Shown: positions 8,201 through 17,754 of the stretch, in pieces
Numbering within the stretch: the stretch's first letter is position 1
Layout of the letters: every line of letters begins with the position of its first letter
Origin: Bacillus sp. N1-1
GTDB lineage: Bacteria > Bacillota > Bacilli > Bacillales > Guptibacillaceae
NCBI RefSeq assembly: GCF_009818105.1
Contig: NZ_CP046564.1
Coordinates: 2,480,001-2,544,000 of the forward strand
DNA: 64,000 bases
Reading direction: 5' to 3'
Position numbers and translations under genes: made by a program
The notes under the pieces: generated by a model
Told to the model about the DNA's origin: nothing
The model's database searches: none
What the model saw: the letters and a program-made list of their open reading frames with translations, nothing else

Positions 8201-8467
8201 ATGACTAATGAACATAGAAAGAAGCTCCATTTACTAATTGACCAGATACCAGAACTGCATTTGGAGCAACTGTTAGAAGTCACTGAAGACTATATTAAAA
8301 ATGATTATGAGTTGTTCAATGATGCCGGTGAAGTAGTCCCTTCTAAGAAAGACAAAAAAGACATTAAGAAGGCTAAAGAAGAGTATGAAAGGGGTGAATT
8401 TTATACCTTTGAGGAAGTGTTTGGAGAGAATCATGAAAATGATGACAAAACAGAGCAAGATAAATAG
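8201..8467 (+). CDS. Small acidic protein, antitoxin-like in composition
   Basis: The protein has 88 residues and is highly charged. A helical N-terminus (LLIDQIPELHLEQLLEVTEDYI) resembles the first helix of many small antitoxins. A KKAKEEYERGEFYTFEEVF tail is similar to the toxin-wrapping tails of RelB- or Phd-like proteins. AGGAGG is ideally placed before ATG 8201. No toxin gene follows, so a complete toxin-antitoxin pair is not supported. It may instead be a small regulator of the element. Confidence 0.55.
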   Translation: MTNEHRKKLHLLIDQIPELHLEQLLEVTEDYIKNDYELFNDAGEVVPSKKDKKDIKKAKEEYERGEFYTFEEVFGENHENDDKTEQDK

Positions 8468-8647
8468 ATACCAATTAGTGTAGCACCCGCCACTCCTTTT
8501 TTCCATTTAGTAAATATTGAATTGACATTAGTATCTCTACTATAAAAATGTGTCAATAAACATCTACTCCACCATTCCATCTTAATGCTTCACATGTTAG
8601 CGGATGAATAGTATATTCTATATAATGGAACTTTTTAACAAGCCTAT

Positions 8648-8664
8648 GACCTTCTAGGGAGGTC
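8648..8664 (+). promoter_or_regulatory. Hairpin covering the integrase ribosome binding site
   Basis: GACCT and AGGTC pair around a 7-nt loop. The GGGAGG Shine-Dalgarno of the integrase gene lies in the loop and the second arm, 8 nt before the ATG. Folding would reduce integrase translation. A TATAAT box lies near 8625, but no good -35 was found. Confidence 0.4.
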
Positions 8665-8672
8665 TTAGAGCT

Positions 8673-9803
8673 ATGAATGGTAGTATTAGTAAGAACAAGA
8701 AAACGGGTAAGTACGACTTTATATTTGATGCTGGAAAAGATCCTCTTAGTGGTAAGCGAAAGCAAATCAAAAGAAGAGGCTTTGAATCAAAGCGTGCTGC
8801 TATGAATGAGATGACAAGATTGAAGGCTCAAGTATTAGAGAATGATTTTCTAGATTTGAACCACTTAACATATGAGAAGTATATGGACGAGTGGTTTCAA
8901 GAAAGGAAATTCAAACTTCAACATTCAACGTTTGAGATACATTCCATCTTCTATCGTAATGTAATCAAACCTAAACTTGGGCATTTGAAATTACAACAGG
9001 TTACGCCATTGCAGTTACAGAAATTTGTGAATGACCTAGTTAATCACTCTTCTTATTCAGCACATACTATTCACTTAGTTTTCAGAATCGTGAGCTCTTC
9101 TTTTAAAAAAGCAGAGATTCTCAAACTTATCAAAAATGATCCTTCTATCGGCATAACATTACCGAAAACAAAACAAAGAGAATTTACAGTTTGGTCTATA
9201 GAACAAGTCAATTTTTTCATTAGTGAAGCCCCTAAGATCGCTCGTCTGACCCGCTACTATATCGCTTTTCTCATTGCTATTTTCACTGGTATGCGCCAAG
9301 GGGAAATTCTAGGCTTGAGATGGAAAGATATCAACTTTGAGACACATACACTCTACATTAGGCAGACTGTGACACAGAACGGTGAAATTAAAGCAGGGGC
9401 AAAGAATGAAGCAAGCGTTCGTTCTATACACATTCCAAGTAAATTAGCTGACGAGTTAAAAGCTATTAGAGCTCTTATTTCCATTGAAAAACGTCTTTCA
9501 GGAGATAAGTATCAAGAGAATGACTTAGTCGTCTGTACACTGGACGGAAAGCCTGTAATAGCTAGGAATTTTAGAAAAGAGTTTTATAAAGTTGTTGAGA
9601 AGGTCAATTTACCAAGGATACGTTTTCATGACCTTAGACATACCCACGCCACTATCTTAATTCAGCAAAATGTTAACGTGAAGTTGATTTCCGAAAGATT
9701 AGGTCATGCAGACATCCAAACAACACTTAACACCTACAGTCACGTGCTTCCAAACATGCAAAAAACGGTTTCCGACCAACTTGATAAAATAATTGGCGTG
9801 TGA
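8673..9803 (+). CDS. int: Tyrosine recombinase integrase of the element
   Basis: This 376-residue phage-type integrase has an N-terminal arm-binding domain (about 1-60), a SAM-like core-binding domain (about 65-165) and a catalytic domain (about 170-370). The catalytic residues are visible: Arg208 in TGMRQGE, His319 and Arg322 in HDLRHTH, His345 in LGHADI and nucleophile Tyr355 in NTYSHV. It catalyses site-specific integration and excision. The gene reads outward toward the right end of the element and ends about 60 nt before a broken host gene, which suggests that the attachment site lies at 9804-9870. All key residues are present, so it should be active. Confidence 0.93.
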   Translation: MNGSISKNKKTGKYDFIFDAGKDPLSGKRKQIKRRGFESKRAAMNEMTRLKAQVLENDFLDLNHLTYEKYMDEWFQERKFKLQHSTFEIHSIFYRNVIKPKLGHLKLQQVTPLQLQKFVNDLVNHSSYSAHTIHLVFRIVSSSFKKAEILKLIKNDPSIGITLPKTKQREFTVWSIEQVNFFISEAPKIARLTRYYIAFLIAIFTGMRQGEILGLRWKDINFETHTLYIRQTVTQNGEIKAGAKNEASVRSIHIPSKLADELKAIRALISIEKRLSGDKYQENDLVVCTLDGKPVIARNFRKEFYKVVEKVNLPRIRFHDLRHTHATILIQQNVNVKLISERLGHADIQTTLNTYSHVLPNMQKTVSDQLDKIIGV

Positions 9804-9860
9804 CCACTGTTGTGACCTCCTTGTTATTCGGCGTATAAATGCATGGTGTATAAGCATTGT

Positions 9861-10410
9861 ATGGCGTTAAGAATATCTCTGCCAGAAGAAGGCATGATCC
9901 GATAGTGCCGAAATCAAAGTCCATCAATCGTCTCACGCACGCTACTTCGAAGACTTCTTAAAATGGGTCGAATACGAAAAGTCGATGCCTGAAATTGTGA
10001 AGACGCAAACGATGGGCATGGTCCAGGAGCATATCCAAGAAACCTACCAGGAAGAAAGCGAAGAAAAGGAAGAGTTTGAACAGGCAATGGAGGAATGGTC
10101 TCAGAGCCCTAAGCGAGAGCTACAAGAACGCTTTACGACCGAACAAGTTGTTGAAGCTACTTCACAGATTGTCGAGCACTCCCCTGACGTTGAATGGAAG
10201 CTGAAGCTTGACCACGTATCCGTGAAAGCGATGCTGTCTGACTTCGGCGAATCGATTCATCTTGCGAAGGTAAACGGGAAGTATGTGCTAGCGATTGAAG
10301 CCGATTCGATTACGTTTGAGAAAGGCTTTTCTCCAGTCGAGTTTCATAAGCCTGATACGCTTCAAGAAGTTGTTGAGCGGATTTATAAGAAGAATGAGAA
10401 TGAGTCATAA
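9861..10410 (+). pseudogene. C-terminal remnant of a conserved Bacillaceae gene (DUF3900-like), frameshifted
   Basis: Two overlapping frames read as one protein: LPEEGMI ends at a stop in one frame, and DSAEIKVHQSSHARYFEDF continues in the next. Deleting one C at 9899-9900 joins them. The following 150 residues are acidic and helical and end at 10410. From memory the sequence resembles the C-terminal half of DUF3900 proteins; I could not check this. The N-terminal half is absent, because the integrase gene of the element comes immediately before. Integration within the gene, or decay after it, is inferred. The ATG at 9985 could still give a 141-residue product. Confidence 0.6.
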
Positions 10411-10453
10411 TAAAAAATTAAAAAGCTACTCGTTTCAATCATATATACATTTT

Positions 10454-10481
10454 AAAAACCTCACTACTATGTGGGGTTTTT
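10454..10481 (+). terminator. Rho-independent terminator
   Basis: An 11-bp stem (AAAAACCTCAC with GTGGGGTTTTT, one wobble) surrounds a 6-nt loop, 43 nt after the stop of the truncated gene. It is probably the original terminator of that host gene. Confidence 0.8.
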
Positions 10482-10646
10482 AAAAAAAGATCGTTTTAAG
10501 ACAAGGTAGTTCGATTTTTAATCGATTCTGTAATATGACGATTCATCTATAAATCACCATTTTGATAACGAGTTCGCCTCTTTTGTTTTATCCTCTCTTT
10601 ATCCGGGTAAAAACCACTATCATTAGAATAAGGTGGTATGACATTT

Positions 10647-11642
10647 ATGAAACCCTTTGAACAAGCGTTAAAACATCAAGTAGGATTAGGCACAGCACCA
10701 CTAGGTAATATGTTTCGAGAAGTGCCAGAGGATGAAGCTCTGACGACGATACAAACAGCATGGGATCAGGGCATTCGTTATTTTGATACTGCCCCTTTTT
10801 ATGGAGCAGGCTTAGCAGAGATGCGTCTTGGTAACGTGTTGTCAAAGTATAATCGTGATGACTACGTATTGAGTACGAAAGTTGGCCGTTATGTAACGGA
10901 TGACACGGAAGACAAGAAAGGCTTGTTCCAATATGCTCGCAATAATAAAGTGATTACTGATTACACGGAAGATGCAACAAAGAGGTCTATTGAACAAAGC
11001 CTTGAACGATTGAGAACTGATCGCTTAGACTTTGTTTTCGTTCACGACGTTTCCGCAGATTTTCATGGAGATGAGTGGATCGGAAAGTTTGAAGAGGCTC
11101 GTAAAGGAGCCTTTCGAGTGTTGACACGACTTCGAGAAGAAGGCGTTATCAAATCATGGGGGCTTGGTGTTAATACAACAGAGCCGATCGAGATAGCGAT
11201 GGACCTCGAAGAATTCAGACCTGATATATGCTTATCAGCAACACAATACACTTTGCTTCAGCATGACCGAGCATTACAGCGTATGATGAAGACAGCTGAA
11301 GAAAAGGATGTAGCGATTGTCGTTGGCGCACCGTATAACTCTGGTGTTTTACTAGGCGGTGATCATTACAATTACGAGAAAGCAGATGGCGATATTATTG
11401 CGAAAGTTAATCAGTTAAAAGAAATAAGCAATAGATATGATGTTCCATTAAAAGCAGCTGCTCTACAATTTTCAACTTCTCACCCTGCTGTGAAATCTGT
11501 GATTCCAGGTTCAACACGTCCAGATCGGATAAAAGAAGATATTGAAATGATCCAACGCGATATTCCGAAAGCTTTCTGGGATGAATTATTACAGAAGGGA
11601 TTTATCTCTCCTAATGCCCCTTTACCCAGTACGATTAAATAA
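10647..11642 (+). CDS. Aldo/keto reductase
   Basis: This 331-residue NAD(P)H-dependent oxidoreductase of the aldo/keto reductase superfamily has a TIM-barrel fold. The tetrad is visible: Asp and Tyr in YFDTAPFYG, Lys in LSTKVG and His in FVFVHDVS. The C-terminal nucleotide-binding signature is SVIPGSTRPDRI. The subfamily resembles D-threo-aldose/L-fucose 1-dehydrogenases, but the substrate cannot be read from sequence. ATG 10647 is preferred because AAGGTGG stands 10 nt before it; the ATG at 10638 nearly touches that site. It is a single gene between two terminators. Confidence 0.88.
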   Translation: MKPFEQALKHQVGLGTAPLGNMFREVPEDEALTTIQTAWDQGIRYFDTAPFYGAGLAEMRLGNVLSKYNRDDYVLSTKVGRYVTDDTEDKKGLFQYARNNKVITDYTEDATKRSIEQSLERLRTDRLDFVFVHDVSADFHGDEWIGKFEEARKGAFRVLTRLREEGVIKSWGLGVNTTEPIEIAMDLEEFRPDICLSATQYTLLQHDRALQRMMKTAEEKDVAIVVGAPYNSGVLLGGDHYNYEKADGDIIAKVNQLKEISNRYDVPLKAAALQFSTSHPAVKSVIPGSTRPDRIKEDIEMIQRDIPKAFWDELLQKGFISPNAPLPSTIK

Positions 11643-11657
11643 GTACCTTAACTAAAC

Positions 11658-11690
11658 AAAAATGGACTTCTCTACTGGAAGTCCATTTTT
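11658..11690. terminator. Bidirectional terminator between AKR and EVE-HNH genes
   Basis: A 13-bp perfect stem (AAAAATGGACTTC and its complement) with a 7-nt loop has A and T tracts on both sides. It serves the convergent genes on either side. Confidence 0.9.
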
Positions 11691-11719
11691 GTGTATATAC
11701 TTTGTTGTACCCTAAAAAA

Positions 11720-12637
11720 TTACTTCCTCATTCTCTTTCGTTTATGCCACTTGAAATATACTTTATTTTCAGGATGAATGTTAATTTTTTTGCGTTGATT
11801 TAATCCGTACATGTCATAGTCGTTTTCTTGAATACTTGAAGAAATGTGTAATCGACCCTGGCCGTCAAAGGCAATCAACCCCTCATCATATAGAGTAGCG
11901 TGATTTTGACAAAGTAGCACCCCGTTAAAAGGATCCAATCGCTCGTCATTTGAGCAATCCTTCCACGGTTTAGCGTGGCTGGCTTTTAGCAATTCAGGAA
12001 GTTTAATGGCACAAAGAGCACACTGATCTTCCCATAATGGAGCAACTTCATTGCGAAACTTTAACTTTCCCCATCTCATTTTCATTTTCGCTTCTGATTC
12101 TGTTTCCGTAATGACTGGTATTAATGTATTACGTTCCGTTCTTCTAACTTCATCTACTGTTAACTCTAATTGTTCTTCATTTATACGATAAAAATTGGAC
12201 TCACTAATTAGCTCAAGCAGCTTAATAGTTAGTGCTTCATGACATGGGTATAAATAGCCGGGATTTCCACTTGCATCAAGTTGAAATGGTGCGTATTTAA
12301 GAGGTAATAAAGGTGAAATTTCTTCAAATTTCTCTCTTACATTTAGCGGAACATCCAACTCATGGTATTCTAGCGTCACTAAATATCCTTTATCGGCTAC
12401 CGTTTGATGCCATAAAGTAGACGGTCTCGCCTCCTCTTTACAGTCACTCTTTGCAAGGCTAACCGCTACAATCTCTCCTTTAACATAGTGGAAAATAGGA
12501 TCTCCTTTTTTGACTTCTTTCAGCCTTTTCCATGAGTGAGGCTCGTGGCCACCTTTATCTTCTTTAGGTGACCAGATCACCCCTGCTTCTTTTTCTTCAG
12601 CATATGTATCTCCTTGCATGACAATAAAACTATTCAT
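11720..12637 (-). CDS. EVE-HNH endonuclease, probable modification-dependent restriction enzyme
   Basis: The protein has 305 residues. The N-terminal part (about 1-110) looks like an EVE/PUA-type domain, with a starting beta-strand SFIVMQGD, an IWSPK segment and GDPIFHYVKGEIVAVS. EVE domains bind modified bases. The C-terminal part is an HNH_2 nuclease: CxxC at 206-209, His221 in ASHAKPW, Asn238 in PFNGV and His246 in CQNHATLYDEGL. The EVE-HNH family includes VcaM4I, which cuts DNA with modified cytosine. Defence against modified phage DNA is therefore inferred. ATG 12637 is chosen because GGAGG stands 8 nt upstream. No methyltransferase is adjacent, as expected for a solitary type IV enzyme. 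Confidence 0.8.
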   Translation of the reverse strand: MNSFIVMQGDTYAEEKEAGVIWSPKEDKGGHEPHSWKRLKEVKKGDPIFHYVKGEIVAVSLAKSDCKEEARPSTLWHQTVADKGYLVTLEYHELDVPLNVREKFEEISPLLPLKYAPFQLDASGNPGYLYPCHEALTIKLLELISESNFYRINEEQLELTVDEVRRTERNTLIPVITETESEAKMKMRWGKLKFRNEVAPLWEDQCALCAIKLPELLKASHAKPWKDCSNDERLDPFNGVLLCQNHATLYDEGLIAFDGQGRLHISSSIQENDYDMYGLNQRKKINIHPENKVYFKWHKRKRMRK

Positions 12638-12797
12638 CTTTCTTCCTCCAACTTTTGAGCTTATTTCTCTAGTTGTTATTTTCACATTGAAAAGCGTAAT
12701 CTTTTCATACGTTATCCAAGTTAAAGTATATGGGTGATTTGTGAATCATTCAAGTTATTCGGTATTTTAGATATATGATTAAGGATAACTACTCCAT

Positions 12798-12826
12798 AAA
12801 AAAGACCGAGCCGGCTCGAACTTTTG
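12798..12826 (-). terminator. Terminator downstream of the SDR gene
   Basis: On the minus strand AAAAG and TCGAGCC pair with GGCTCGG and CTTTT around one mismatch, followed by a T-tract. The core is a 12-nt palindrome. Confidence 0.65.
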
Positions 12827-12858
12827 CTAACTTTCTATAAAAAAGCGACGTTAATTCT

Positions 12859-13599
12859 CTATTGTTGCATTGGTCGGACAACCACTTCATTCACATTCAC
12901 ATAATCAGGTTGGGTGACTGCATACACAACCGCACGGGCAATATCATCCGCTTGAAGAGCTTTCATTGAAGAGGCACGATCTTTAAACATGTTGAGGACC
13001 TCTTCATCCGTAATATGATGAGTTAGTTCAGTTTCAACAGCACCAGGAGATATATTAGTGACGCGTACACCAGACTTTGATAATTCCTTTTCTAGTCCCA
13101 TCGATAGGGCCCTTACTGCATATTTTGTAGCACTATAGACGGCACTTGAAGCAAATACTTCATGACCCGCTACGCTCGATACGTTAATAATATGACCACT
13201 CTCTTGTTTTAACATATCAGGAAGTGCTGCATAAATTCCGTATAGAACACCTTTAATATTCACATCCACCATTTGACTCCATTGATCCACCTCATCATTT
13301 TTCATAAATGATAGAAGCATGACCCCTGCATTATTTACGACTATGTCGACCTTTCCAAATTCTTCTTTAGCTTCCTCAACGAGTTTCTCCATGCCTTCTT
13401 TTTTCGTAACATCCGTTTTCATTACAATGGCTTTTCCATTTGATTGATTCATGATAAAGCTCGCTAATTCTGTCAGTTTTTCTTCCCGACGAGCGGCAAG
13501 CACAAGACTTGCTCCTTCGTTCGCTAGTTGTTTCGCTATCGCCTCACCAATTCCACTACTAGCTCCAGTTACTACTGCTACTTTTCCATCAAGTTTCAT
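12859..13599 (-). CDS. Short-chain dehydrogenase/reductase
   Basis: This 246-residue classical SDR oxidoreductase has the NAD(P)-binding TGASSGIG (about residues 11-18), NNAG (about 90) and the catalytic Ser and Tyr-x3-Lys in SSVAG and YSATK. It resembles YdfG/YoxD-like general oxidoreductases; the substrate is unknown. An alternative TTG start lies one codon upstream. GGAGG is 10 nt from the ATG and 7 nt from the TTG, so either may be used. It is transcribed alone and divergently from the GNAT gene. Confidence 0.9.
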   Translation of the reverse strand: MKLDGKVAVVTGASSGIGEAIAKQLANEGASLVLAARREEKLTELASFIMNQSNGKAIVMKTDVTKKEGMEKLVEEAKEEFGKVDIVVNNAGVMLLSFMKNDEVDQWSQMVDVNIKGVLYGIYAALPDMLKQESGHIINVSSVAGHEVFASSAVYSATKYAVRALSMGLEKELSKSGVRVTNISPGAVETELTHHITDEEVLNMFKDRASSMKALQADDIARAVVYAVTQPDYVNVNEVVVRPMQQ

Positions 13600-13745
13600 C
13601 AATTGATCGCCTCCGCTTAGTTAAGGTTATTCTTATTGACCAAAGCACAACTTTCTAAAATATTTGAATGTTCTGCTCGATTAATATGTAATCACTAATA
13701 GTGTAAAATGAATATGTATGATTAACAGGAAATAGGGGGGAAACA

Positions 13746-14558
13746 ATGTTAACTAATCATCAGATCGAAAGCATAAGAAACCTCATGCTCATATGCGAAG
13801 AACATGATCATATTTCGCTAAAATTAAATTTCGACCTCCTCGAACAACGAAAGAATGGTGAAATAAGAGACTTTTTTCATTATGAAAATGATTCGCTTGT
13901 GGGCTTTATTGGCTTGTATGGTTTTGGTAACACAGTAGAAATGTGCGGCATGGTTCATCCGCATTTCAGAAGAAAAAAGATATTTACAGCGCTATATTGT
14001 GAGGCGAGGAAACTAATAAAAAGCTTACCATTTTCCAAAATTCTATTAAATGTGCCTGATAAATCAGCTTCTGGGATAGGCTTTTTAGAAACACTGCCGG
14101 CCACTCTTTCATTTTCTGAATATCAAATGAAATGGATACCTTGTGACCTCCCCCCTCTAAAGAGCGATGTGACTTTGCGTTTTGCTCAATCAAACGACCT
14201 TGCTTTCATTAATCACCTAAACAAGGTTTGCTTTCAATCAACACATCCATTAGATGAGCTTTCCCAAACGAGCGTAAATCGGACTTACATAATTGAAAAA
14301 GACGGCGTTCCCTCTGGTAAAGTTTCTATTGTTCGCGAAGAAAAACAAAGCTGGATCTGCGGGCTTGCTATTGAACCAAGTTATCAACAAAAAGGGCTAG
14401 GGTCTGAAACAATACGGATTATAGTCAGTAGAGAGTACTCGGAGGGCCAGGAGCTATACCTTGAAGTTTCCCCAACAAATAAGCAGGCAATGACTATTTA
14501 TTTTAAAAACGGCTTCCAAACGTTTAACGCACAACACTATTTTGAGATAAAAAAATGA
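13746..14558 (+). CDS. GNAT-family acetyltransferase with two tandem GNAT folds
   Basis: The protein has 270 residues and two acetyltransferase-like halves. The first (about 1-135) has a degenerate acetyl-CoA loop, HPHFRRKKIF, that lacks the usual glycines. The second (about 140-270) has the intact loop EPSYQQKGLGSE and the usual asparagine segment SPTNKQAMTIYFKNGF. Only the C-terminal half is likely to be catalytic. The acceptor substrate is unknown. AGGGGGG stands just before ATG 13746. Confidence 0.85.
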   Translation: MLTNHQIESIRNLMLICEEHDHISLKLNFDLLEQRKNGEIRDFFHYENDSLVGFIGLYGFGNTVEMCGMVHPHFRRKKIFTALYCEARKLIKSLPFSKILLNVPDKSASGIGFLETLPATLSFSEYQMKWIPCDLPPLKSDVTLRFAQSNDLAFINHLNKVCFQSTHPLDELSQTSVNRTYIIEKDGVPSGKVSIVREEKQSWICGLAIEPSYQQKGLGSETIRIIVSREYSEGQELYLEVSPTNKQAMTIYFKNGFQTFNAQHYFEIKK

Positions 14559-14602
14559 ATCACGGTCTCTCCCATAAGCAGTTTTCTTCCTATACAAAAA
14601 TG

Positions 14603-14640
14603 AAACTAACCAACAAAGTCGATGCTTTGTTGGTTAGTTT
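14603..14640. terminator. Bidirectional terminator between GNAT gene and fbp
   Basis: A 16-bp perfect stem (AAACTAACCAACAAAG and its complement) closes a 6-nt loop between two convergent genes. Confidence 0.9.
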
Positions 14641-14662
14641 AGTATTAAAAGGACATAAACCG

Positions 14663-16594
14663 CTAATTGATATACCGATATTCCATCAATCGATTTAAAA
14701 TATGAACTTCCTGCAGGATCTCTTCTCCAATGTTTGTTTCACGAACTTTTTTTCTTTCTAATTCCTTATCTACTAATCGTTTTACTGATAATACATCTGC
14801 CCCGTGTAATAAAACTTCTTCCTTAGAATTAAATAGTTTATGAGCAACAAGCTGCATGCCGTAAGAATTAAATAATAATGTGTATCCAGCAATACCTGTT
14901 GTTGATTGATAAGCTTTCGAGAAACCTCCATCTATGACAATCATCTTGCCATTTGCTTTAATTGGATTTTCTCCATCAATTTCTTTTACAGGCGTATGTC
15001 CATTTATAATATGACCTTGATCTGGATTAAGATCAAATTCTGCCAGAATCTGGCGACAGATCTCTTCTTCTTCACGCAAATGATAATAGGGATTTTTTCT
15101 TTCTTTATGGCTCTGCTTATCATTAATAAAATATCTCTCAAATGTCGTCATTTCTCTCTTACCGAACAGGGAAGAATATTCGCCTGTCCACAAATACCAA
15201 ACCATATCTGTCGAAAGGTCAGCTGTTTCTTCAGGATGTGCGAAAGCATGGCGTAAATAATTCTCAAAAACATCAAGTAACTCGCGACCGGCATACGTTT
15301 TATTTTCGATTATCATTTTTTCCATATTGCCATTCTCATCGAGAGGGATACATCCATGAATTAACAGATTCTCATTGTATTTTAGATAAAGACTGCCTTT
15401 TTTCATAAGGAAGTTCATATGTCTAGCAAGCTTTTCTGAGTGTTGCACTGAAAATAAAAGCTTGTTGATTACTTCCTCTTCCTCCTCTAATAGCTGGTCA
15501 GGATGATCTGGATTAATGGTTGAAAAACAGGTATTTTCTAACAAATACGTTTGCCCATGAATCGTAATGGTATTTTCTTGATAATCAATTTTTTCTAATA
15601 AAAGTCTCTCAGACATATTAAAGTAAGATCTTCTCTTGATGATTGGGCTCTCGAGTTTAAACTGTATCATCGTAATCGCCTGATGTATTTTCGTGATTTG
15701 ACATTTTTCATGACTCGTTTGTTTCTCATCAGATTCTCTCTTTGGCGCAAAAGCGGGATTATCATCATAATATTTTTCTGCGAGATTCAGTAAGGGTCTA
15801 AGATTTATTCCATAAACATCTTCAATAATTTCTAAATTGTTGTATCTAGCACAGATGCGAATAATGTTTGCAAGACATACTTTAGATCCTGCAAACGCAC
15901 CAATCCATAGGACATCGTGGTTTCCCCATTGAATATCTACCGAATGATATTGAATAAGGGTATCCATAATTTTGTCAGGTTCTGGTCCTCGATCATAGAT
16001 ATCCCCCACAACGTGAAGATGATCCACAACTAGTCTTTGCGTCGTATAGGCAAGCCCGGTGATTAGCTTATCAGCTTGGTTCAGAGAGATAATTTGTTGA
16101 AGTATTTTATTATAATAAGGCTCTTTATTCGTAAGATCAGCCGTTTTATAGAGAAGCTCTTCAATGACATAAACAAACTGAGTAGGTAAAGCTTTACGTA
16201 ATTTAGATCGTGTATATTTGGAAGAGGCATACGAAATGAGCTTTAGCATACGTTCAATCATCACCGTATACCATTCGTATAATTCGTTTTCACTACTAAA
16301 AGAATGTTTAATTAGGTTGATTTTTTCTTCTGGATAGTAAACGAGCGTCGCAAATTCGTTCAACTCATCTTCTGGTAATTCATCTTTAAACAAGTCAGAA
16401 ATTTTCTCTTTCACTTTACCTGAACCATTTCGTAGCACATGTTGAAAGGCTTGATACTCCCCATGTAAATCACTAACAAAATGCTCAGTTCCTTTTGGTA
16501 GATTAAGGATGGCTTTAAGGTTGATGATTTCAGTCACAACTTTTTCTTCACTATCATATTTTTGGGCAAGTAAATCCAAATGTTTTGAGTTCAA
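14663..16594 (-). CDS. fbp: Fructose-1,6-bisphosphatase class III
   Basis: This 643-residue gluconeogenic enzyme hydrolyses fructose-1,6-bisphosphate to fructose-6-phosphate and belongs to the Firmicute-specific class III. Calcineurin-type metal motifs are visible: SDLHGEY (about 42-48), GDIYDRG (about 197-203), WGNHD (about 224), and INGHTP and [10 protein letters not shown] near the end. The start is a TTG at 16594 with AAGGGG 9 nt upstream; no suitable ATG is near. The length is close to B. subtilis Fbp. It is a single gene between terminators. Confidence 0.95.
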   Translation of the reverse strand: MNSKHLDLLAQKYDSEEKVVTEIINLKAILNLPKGTEHFVSDLHGEYQAFQHVLRNGSGKVKEKISDLFKDELPEDELNEFATLVYYPEEKINLIKHSFSSENELYEWYTVMIERMLKLISYASSKYTRSKLRKALPTQFVYVIEELLYKTADLTNKEPYYNKILQQIISLNQADKLITGLAYTTQRLVVDHLHVVGDIYDRGPEPDKIMDTLIQYHSVDIQWGNHDVLWIGAFAGSKVCLANIIRICARYNNLEIIEDVYGINLRPLLNLAEKYYDDNPAFAPKRESDEKQTSHEKCQITKIHQAITMIQFKLESPIIKRRSYFNMSERLLLEKIDYQENTITIHGQTYLLENTCFSTINPDHPDQLLEEEEEVINKLLFSVQHSEKLARHMNFLMKKGSLYLKYNENLLIHGCIPLDENGNMEKMIIENKTYAGRELLDVFENYLRHAFAHPEETADLSTDMVWYLWTGEYSSLFGKREMTTFERYFINDKQSHKERKNPYYHLREEEEICRQILAEFDLNPDQGHIINGHTPVKEIDGENPIKANGKMIVIDGGFSKAYQSTTGIAGYTLLFNSYGMQLVAHKLFNSKEEVLLHGADVLSVKRLVDKELERKKVRETNIGEEILQEVHILNRLMEYRYIN

Positions 16595-16809
16595 ACTGAT
16601 GTATCCCCTTTCAAATTACTGCAAGATGTAAGATGAGAACGATTGCTACTAGCCTTACTGGGATTCATTTTCATGAATGATTCTTTACATTGATAGTAAC
16701 ATATTTTTAAAATACTAGAATAGAGAATAAAGCAGTACTCTACTAACCCATCGTATGAAAATGAATGACTTACTACACTGCGAATTTCCTGTTTATATGT
16801 AAAAGGTAC

Positions 16810-16870
16810 AAAAAAGCAGTTCCATTTGGAGCGCACGATAACAAGGTGCCGCCTCCAATGAAACTACTTT
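16810..16870 (-). terminator. Long terminator hairpin after folD
   Basis: On the minus strand a long imperfect stem of about 22 pairs (from AGTAGTTTCATTGGAG to CTCCAAATGGAACTGCT) ends in six T residues, 16 nt after the folD stop. The stem is unusually long for a terminator. Confidence 0.8.
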
Positions 16871-16885
16871 TAACTTTACTTCTTC

Positions 16886-17731
16886 TTATTGAACTGTTTT
16901 TTCAGCTGCATCAACGGTATGTTTTAATAGCATCGCGATTGTAACTGGGCCCACGCCACCCGGAACAGGTGTAATATAGGACGCTTTCTTAGCAGCCGCT
17001 TCATATTCCACATCTCCAACGTTTCCTTTGTTGTATCCAGCATCCAGCACGACAGCTCCATCTTTAACCCAGTCACCTTTAATAAATTCCGGTTTCCCCA
17101 CTGCAGCAATTACGATATCTGCTTGCTGTACATGTGAAGGAAGGTTAGTGGTTCTCGAATGACAAGTTGTTACTGTTGCATTCTGATTTAATAAGAGCGC
17201 AGATACTGGTTTTCCTAGAATTGGGCTGCGGCCAATCACAACAGCGTGCTTTCCTTCAGCTTGAATATCATAGTCTTCCATAATTTTCATGATCGCGGCA
17301 GGAGTGCAAGATGGATAAGTTCCAAATCCAAGAGCAGTTTGGCCATATCCAGCACTCGTTACACCATCAACATCTTTCTCGATCGCGATAGTTTCAAAAG
17401 CAAGACGTTCATCAATTTGAGATGGAACAGGATGTTGAAGCAATATACCATGCACAGAAGCATCCTGGTTTAACTCTTCAATTGTCTGTACGAGCGTTTC
17501 AGTTGTTGTGTCTTCAGAGAGGTGAATTTTTTTAGAGGTAATTCCTACCCGCTCACACGCATTGCCTTTCATTCTTACATAGGTCTCAGAAGATGGATCA
17601 TCTCCAACAAGTATAGTAACAAGGCTAGGCGTCACACCTTTTTCTTTAAGAGATGCGACTCTTGTCTTTAACTCTTCCTTTATGCGATTAGCAACTGCTT
17701 TACCGTCTAAAATTTTTGTTTCTTTTGTCAT
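16886..17731 (-). CDS. folD: Bifunctional methylene-THF dehydrogenase/methenyl-THF cyclohydrolase FolD
   Basis: FolD interconverts 5,10-methylene-THF and 10-formyl-THF, which supplies one-carbon units for purines. The 281-residue protein has the Tyr and Lys of the active site in SETYVRMKG, the substrate-binding segment GILLQHPVP, the NADP loop GRSPILGKP and the C-terminal PVPGGVGPVT. The frame extends 25 codons upstream, but ATG 17731 has AGGAGG 7 nt before it. A ZTP riboswitch immediately upstream explains its control by purine/folate stress. Confidence 0.97.
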   Translation of the reverse strand: MTKETKILDGKAVANRIKEELKTRVASLKEKGVTPSLVTILVGDDPSSETYVRMKGNACERVGITSKKIHLSEDTTTETLVQTIEELNQDASVHGILLQHPVPSQIDERLAFETIAIEKDVDGVTSAGYGQTALGFGTYPSCTPAAIMKIMEDYDIQAEGKHAVVIGRSPILGKPVSALLLNQNATVTTCHSRTTNLPSHVQQADIVIAAVGKPEFIKGDWVKDGAVVLDAGYNKGNVGDVEYEAAAKKASYITPVPGGVGPVTIAMLLKHTVDAAEKTVQ

Positions 17732-17754
17732 ATGAACTCCTCCTGAAAATTGGT

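Noticed and set aside
8201..8467. Complete toxin-antitoxin operon
   Set aside because: Only the antitoxin-like gene is found. The 205 nt after it hold no toxin frame with a ribosome site.
12798..12826. The 12-nt GC-rich palindrome as a protein-binding site
   Set aside because: Its flanks pair and a T-tract follows on the SDR strand, so a terminator explains it better.
16591..16836. 81-residue minus-strand frame between fbp and folD
   Set aside because: It overlaps the folD terminator hairpin and lacks a ribosome site and any family features.
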